From NCBI GenBank assembly GCA_015272515.1, contig JACYLN010000111.1, positions 1 to 64,000 on the forward strand: DNA of 64,000 nt. The letters run 5' to 3'. This DNA comes from Leptolyngbyaceae cyanobacterium C42_A2020_001. Lineage in GTDB: Bacteria; Cyanobacteriota; Cyanobacteriia; Leptolyngbyales; Leptolyngbyaceae. Under the pieces are notes generated by a model that was given only the letters and a program-made list of their open reading frames with translations, did no database searches and had not been told where the DNA came from. This document shows, piece by piece, positions 60,369-64,000 of the stretch (position 1 is the stretch's first letter; each line of letters begins with the position of its first letter). A program made the position numbers and the translations under genes.

Positions 60369-63230
60369 CTACATTTGGCTACATTGATTCAACCAATCTT
60401 GATAGGCTTGCTGCAACTTGGGATCATCCAATTCGATTTCGATGCGGACGTTTTTGCAGCGGTGGCGCAGGGTTTTGGCGATCGCATCTAGCACGTAACT
60501 GGCGGTTTTGGCAGACTTAAACTCACCGCTCACTAGAGGTCTACCCGCCACTTCAGGTATTTCCAGTTCATCTAACGCCCCCTGACTCAGATCGACCTCT
60601 GCCAAAGGCTTTTCGCCGCCTACCTGCTCAATTATCAGCTTCTCATAGCGGACTGGCACCTGCACCATGCGAGTTTCAATCTGCTTGCGAATCACCACTT
60701 CTCCAATTTTGCGGCGATCGTATTCAACCTTCAAACGCTCTTCTAGCAGTGGCACAATCATGTCTACTGCATCCGGAGGAACGGTGGTTTCAGGCTGACT
60801 GGACACTTCAGGGGATGAATCTGGTAAATCATAGGTGAGAGCTGGAACACTCTCTAAACCAAACTCAGGCTGGGCAACATCTGCTTCTCTGGCAAGCCCA
60901 AACTCCAGATCGGTGGCAATATCTGCCTCAGCCGTTGTCAAAGTCTCAGGCAAATCGAGCGGAATGCTGCTCAGTTCCAGATCGTCCAGGTTTAGCGCTG
61001 GAGGAGGCTCAACAAAACCAGCCACGGGTTCTGGGGAAACATCAGCAAGCGCCAGTGCATCCAACTCAGCCGCTTCATCCAGTTCTAAATTCAAATCGAT
61101 ACCAGATCTATCCAGGGATGCACCAAAATCGGACAGTTCCAGTGGGGTCTCGTCGTCCGCAGATGTATCCAATTCCAGGGAGTCGGTTAGGTCAAAACTT
61201 GTCGTCTCAAAGTCAGACTCTGGTTCTAAGGAATCGTTGCTGTCGTCGGCAAAGTCTAAGTCTGCCAAGCTGCTAATCATGTCTGGGCTTGATTCCACGG
61301 CTTCAGCGGGAGGTGCCTCCGGTGCGATCGCACCCAGGTCATCATCCAGTTCCAGCAAGCTCATATCGCTCCCCACACCTGGATCTGCATTCAGGTCATC
61401 CAGATCCAGGTCAAGCAGCTCATTGTCTTCAATGAAGGCGATCGCGTCTGCATCTACAGGCTGATCCTGAGTCACTATCGACTCTGGCTCCAGATTCAGT
61501 TCTGGTGACGGTTCGCCCGTATCAGGCAGGGTGGCAAAATCGAAGCCTGCAAATCCTGGTTCATCCTGGGGTTGTTCATCGCTATCGCCGAAGTCAAGAT
61601 TATCCAAGCCGCTGATACTGGGAGCAGACGGCTGTTCCAGGCTGATTAACTCATCGCCAAACACATCAGAGGCTTCACCCGCTTCCAGGTCAAAATCCAA
61701 ATCGCCAGAAGGCGTTGTGGTTAGCTCCTCCCCCAAATCCAGATCCAGCAAATCATCGGGTTGACTGGTGACCTCTGCCAAGTCTAAATCGGGCAGACTG
61801 CTTGCCAGTTCATCAGCAGCAGGCTCGGTGTCAGCACCCAAATTTAACTCCGAGAGATTGTCGCTACCGCCCAGATCCAACCCAGCAAAATCCTCTTCTT
61901 CGGTTGTAAAATCCAGACTTGCTAAAGAATCACCGCTATCTAAGCCCAATCCTGCAAATGCATCTGCTTCAACGGTTGAGTTAAGGCTGGTTAAGCCGCT
62001 TTCCAAATCCAGCCCAGCAAACGCATCTTCCTCGGCGGTCAGGTCTAGCGGTGGCAAGTCTTCGGTTGCGCTCAGGGTTAGATCTGGCAGGGGTTCTTCC
62101 TCCGCCATCAAATCCAGGTCGATCACGCCCTCCGTTGGCTCCAAATTGAACGCCTTACCCGTGTCAGTCTCCTCAATAATCAATGGCTCAGTGTCATCAT
62201 CTGCATCATCCAGGGTGAGTTCGGGTAGGGGTGGGGCAGGGCGATCGCTAGCAGATTCCAACTCAGATAAGGTGAAGGCTTCCGGCAGCGGATCGGCATC
62301 CAACGTTGCTTCATCCAGCGCTGAACTAAGATCAAAAGAATCCACTGTCTCCGTGGATTCGTCGCCCATCATCTCATCAAAAGCTGCCCACTCATCTTCT
62401 TCGGACTCTGCCGGCGCGGTATCCAGATCCGCCAGGGTGTAGGCTTCTGGCAAAGGCTCGACATCGGTGGATTCCATGTCGCTGGCTGCGCCGAAATCCA
62501 GGCTATCTATGAGGGAAAACTCATCAAGCGATCGCGCTTCGTTGGGCATCTCCAGTTCAGATAAGCCACTATCGGATAACTCTTCAAAGGAAATATCTTC
62601 CTCTGGCTTCTGTGATAGCTCCAAGAAATCGAGATCATCCTGAGACTCGGATACTGGCGCAGGTGCCTCAAGCTCTAATGAGGCTGCTGATAAGAAGTCG
62701 TCGCTTGTAAAGGAGACATCTTCAGCAGGCGACTCCATCACGTCGAGGCTAAAGTCTGGACTCGGCTCAACCACTGGTGCAGGAGGGACTAAGGTGACTG
62801 GTGGAGCAGGGGTGGATGTGGCTGGAACGGTTGAGCTGGCGACGGAAAAAGATTCTTCAACCGGACGGGGGGGCTGCACCAGGGTTTCGTCATCTGGCAG
62901 TAGATATTCTGGCAAAAAGCGAACATCTGCCTTTGTGATGTCCACAAAAACCGATTGGGTTTGAACGCTCACCTTGCGAATTCGCCGTCCATTAAGCAAA
63001 ACGGATGGTTGTTGCCCCTGTTCATCGGGCTGAGAAATAACCAGATTGAGTTGATGCCCCGCGTCTAGAATCAGATCGCTAATCTCACCAATCGGCTGTC
63101 CTAGCTCGTCGATGACCGTAAAATTCTTCAGTTTCCCTCTTAGGTTATTGAGGTTATCTAGTAATGTCTTGAGGCGATCGGTTTCTGACTCTGAGGGGTC
63201 ATCCGGTCTTGCAGAAGATTGATAGTACAT
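60369..63230 (-). CDS. PRC-barrel / acidic linker / DUF2382 protein
   Basis: The 953-residue protein has three parts. Residues about 35-105 are a PRC-barrel (VIDELGQPIGEISDLILDAG, then ILLNGRRIRKVSV). From about 110 to 815 runs a very acidic, Asp/Glu/Leu-rich, probably disordered region with many DLDL and FAGLDL-type near-repeats (units around 340-480 are clearest). From about 820 the DUF2382 stress domain follows (VPLLEERLKVEYDRRKIGEVVIRKQIETR, then VPVRYEKLIIEQV) with a C-terminal helix-rich end. PRC and DUF2382 are often fused or paired in cyanobacterial stress proteins; a linker this long is unusual. Two long Ser-rich ORFs on the other strand are its shadow. A small DUF2382-like gene lies 50 bases upstream. 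Confidence 0.8.
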   Translation of the reverse strand: MYYQSSARPDDPSESETDRLKTLLDNLNNLRGKLKNFTVIDELGQPIGEISDLILDAGHQLNLVISQPDEQGQQPSVLLNGRRIRKVSVQTQSVFVDITKADVRFLPEYLLPDDETLVQPPRPVEESFSVASSTVPATSTPAPPVTLVPPAPVVEPSPDFSLDVMESPAEDVSFTSDDFLSAASLELEAPAPVSESQDDLDFLELSQKPEEDISFEELSDSGLSELEMPNEARSLDEFSLIDSLDFGAASDMESTDVEPLPEAYTLADLDTAPAESEEDEWAAFDEMMGDESTETVDSFDLSSALDEATLDADPLPEAFTLSELESASDRPAPPLPELTLDDADDDTEPLIIEETDTGKAFNLEPTEGVIDLDLMAEEEPLPDLTLSATEDLPPLDLTAEEDAFAGLDLESGLTSLNSTVEADAFAGLGLDSGDSLASLDFTTEEEDFAGLDLGGSDNLSELNLGADTEPAADELASSLPDLDLAEVTSQPDDLLDLDLGEELTTTPSGDLDFDLEAGEASDVFGDELISLEQPSAPSISGLDNLDFGDSDEQPQDEPGFAGFDFATLPDTGEPSPELNLEPESIVTQDQPVDADAIAFIEDNELLDLDLDDLNADPGVGSDMSLLELDDDLGAIAPEAPPAEAVESSPDMISSLADLDFADDSNDSLEPESDFETTSFDLTDSLELDTSADDETPLELSDFGASLDRSGIDLNLELDEAAELDALALADVSPEPVAGFVEPPPALNLDDLELSSIPLDLPETLTTAEADIATDLEFGLAREADVAQPEFGLESVPALTYDLPDSSPEVSSQPETTVPPDAVDMIVPLLEERLKVEYDRRKIGEVVIRKQIETRMVQVPVRYEKLIIEQVGGEKPLAEVDLSQGALDELEIPEVAGRPLVSGEFKSAKTASYVLDAIAKTLRHRCKNVRIEIELDDPKLQQAYQDWLNQCSQM

Positions 63231-63280
63231 TTTCCTGCACAGCTAAGGGACAGTAATTGGCTCACGATAAGCCGATAGGT

Positions 63281-63514
63281 TTAGGGCTGCAAATCAGCCG
63301 ACTCTTGAGTCGAGATTTTTTTAATCTGGACTTTTTCTCGAACCACTGTTTCTCGATTCAACTTGGGAACTTCTTCGTACAGTTCAATCCGAATTACTTC
63401 CCCTTCAGCGAAGGGAGCACTCCTATTATGAGCATCCAAATTTGTCCCAGAAGCCTCTGAGGTTTGACCTTGTAGCTCATGGTAAAACGGTTCTGAAGAA
63501 GGAGAATTATCCAT
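63281..63514 (-). CDS. Small DUF2382-like protein
   Basis: The 77-residue protein has a polar N-terminus and then FAEGEVIRIELYEEVPKLNRETVVREKVQIKKIS, which is the first half of the DUF2382 domain (the same pattern VPLLEERLKVEYDRRKIGEVVIRKQ occurs in the next gene). The second half of the domain is missing. It lies 50 bases upstream of the PRC/DUF2382 gene on the same strand and is probably cotranscribed. It may supply a half-domain partner to the large protein. There is no signal peptide. Confidence 0.65.
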   Translation of the reverse strand: MDNSPSSEPFYHELQGQTSEASGTNLDAHNRSAPFAEGEVIRIELYEEVPKLNRETVVREKVQIKKISTQESADLQP

Positions 63515-63815
63515 ATCGGCACGTTGCTTTCGTTACGTTTAAGGATTTCAAGCGGAGACTTTCAGGAGTTTTTTACAGGCAGGTCTTAAAAATAAAGAAT
63601 CACCCTTGCTTTAAAGTTTCTGTAGTTGAGATACCAGGCGTTGGATGTGCCTACCATAATATTAAAGATTTTCTGATTAGGCGTTTTTTCTGGCAGTTTT
63701 CCAGGGCAATCACCAAATGGGAATTTGAATTCAAGGGTTCCCACTTTGCAGTAACGTTCCAACTTTTTCACAAATAATTACAAACAGTAACGGTGCTTGC
63801 ACCTTTGTTAGAAAA
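63515..63815. other. Divergent intergenic region
   Basis: About 300 bases between the DUF2382-like gene and the aldolase gene hold promoters of both. ORFs of 60-110 codons cross it but show no domain or ribosome-binding site. A small GGTGC/GCACC hairpin (63792-63803) lies just before the aldolase start. Confidence 0.4.
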
Positions 63816-64000
63816 ATGTTACCGATCCACATTGATTCAAGTATGCAATCTTGGCGAGCAACCATTCAGCGATCGCCCGTCATTGCTGTTATTCGTGCAC
63901 CTCATCTCAGGCTAGGATTATCGATGGCAAAGGCAGTTGCTGCTGGAGGCTTGCGACTGGTAGAAGTAACCTGGAATAGCGATCGCCCGGCTGAACTGAT
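63816..64000 (+). CDS. eda: KDPG/KHG aldolase, 5' part only
   Basis: The frame starts at ATG 63816, or ATG 63843 in the same frame, and runs off the window. From the second start it reads QRSPVIAVIRAPHLRLGLSMAKAVAAGGLRLVEVTW, with Glu41 in LVEVT matching catalytic Glu45 of the Escherichia coli enzyme. The enzyme splits 2-keto-3-deoxy-6-phosphogluconate to pyruvate and glyceraldehyde 3-phosphate, the last step of the Entner-Doudoroff pathway, which has been shown in cyanobacteria. Only about 52-61 codons are visible, so the Lys Schiff-base residue is not in view. Confidence 0.8.
   Translation, partial: MLPIHIDSSMQSWRATIQRSPVIAVIRAPHLRLGLSMAKAVAAGGLRLVEVTWNSDRPAEL

Noticed and set aside
60835-62442. 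Two long Ser-rich ORFs (209 and 224 codons) on the plus strand at 60835-61464 and 61768-62442
   Set aside because: They are antisense shadows of the Asp/Glu/Leu-rich linker of the PRC/DUF2382 gene. GAT/GAC/GAA codons read in reverse give Ser/Lys/Ala, which explains the composition. No ribosome-binding sites.
1-64000. Frequent GCGATCGC octamers as regulatory sites
   Set aside because: These are HIP1 sequences, spread through coding and non-coding DNA of many cyanobacteria; their position here shows no pattern. They serve only as a marker of the host and, by absence, of the methyltransferase island.

Overview
The window is chromosomal DNA of a cyanobacterium, most likely a filamentous one. The evidence is the dense scatter of the HIP1 octamer GCGATCGC, a chlB gene for dark chlorophyll synthesis, a CmpA-type bicarbonate-binding lipoprotein, a TxlA/HCF164-type thioredoxin and several families known mainly from cyanobacteria (DUF4336, DUF6671, DUF928, the degenerate metallo-beta-lactamase family). 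Genes are short operons on both strands. I see no phage, no transposase and no CRISPR array. G-rich/C-rich low-complexity tracts recur between genes.

Layout. 0-8 kb: SGNH-like hydrolase, cysteine synthase, SH3-like secreted protein, NAD(P)H-hydrate repair enzyme, SPOR-like secreted protein, a metallo-beta-lactamase-fold protein with altered metal motifs, and an EGY/S2P-type intramembrane protease. 8-18 kb: coiled-coil protein, MoxR ATPase, RtcB RNA ligase, SDR oxidoreductase, short SLH protein, glutamine amidotransferase, two small proteins, tRNA-Arg(CCU), a 7TM-HD protein of the PgpH c-di-AMP hydrolase type, and an ADP-ribosylglycohydrolase-like pseudoenzyme. 18-27 kb: cell-wall-binding protein, lipoprotein, a carbonic anhydrase/CmpA pair, DUF6671, a small alarmone-hydrolase-like HD protein, a Deg/HtrA protease and a newly read 50-residue protein.

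27-32 kb is the clearest pathway unit: pncB, nadD, nrtR and nadE form a tight operon that makes NAD from nicotinate. The regulator NrtR is encoded inside it and a 17-bp perfect inverted repeat lies just before pncB. 32-42 kb: Asp-run secreted protein, PIN-TRAM membrane protein, hemW, a stress-helix-like protein, membrane proteins, DUF4336, an AbrB-family membrane protein and a cytochrome b561-like protein. 41-48 kb: a SpoIIM, RDD and DUF58 neighbourhood, interrupted by an AT-rich DNA adenine methyltransferase that is joined by ATGA overlaps both to a 55-codon ORF before it and to DUF58 after it.

48-64 kb: murG, AI-2E family permease, TxlA-like thioredoxin, tsaC joined to a degenerate histidine kinase, a 1291-residue hybrid histidine kinase, chlB, an amino acid permease, a very acidic PRC-barrel/DUF2382 protein with a small DUF2382-like companion, and the start of a KDPG aldolase gene cut by the window end.

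No single cassette here is an obvious new system. The best leads are the ATGA-linked methyltransferase insertion, the autoregulated NAD operon with its palindrome, the CmpA plus exported carbonic anhydrase pair without its ABC transporter, the PRC/acidic-linker/DUF2382 pair, and low-complexity tracts that appear to have entered coding genes in frame. All function calls rest on motif reading by eye; no database search was run.
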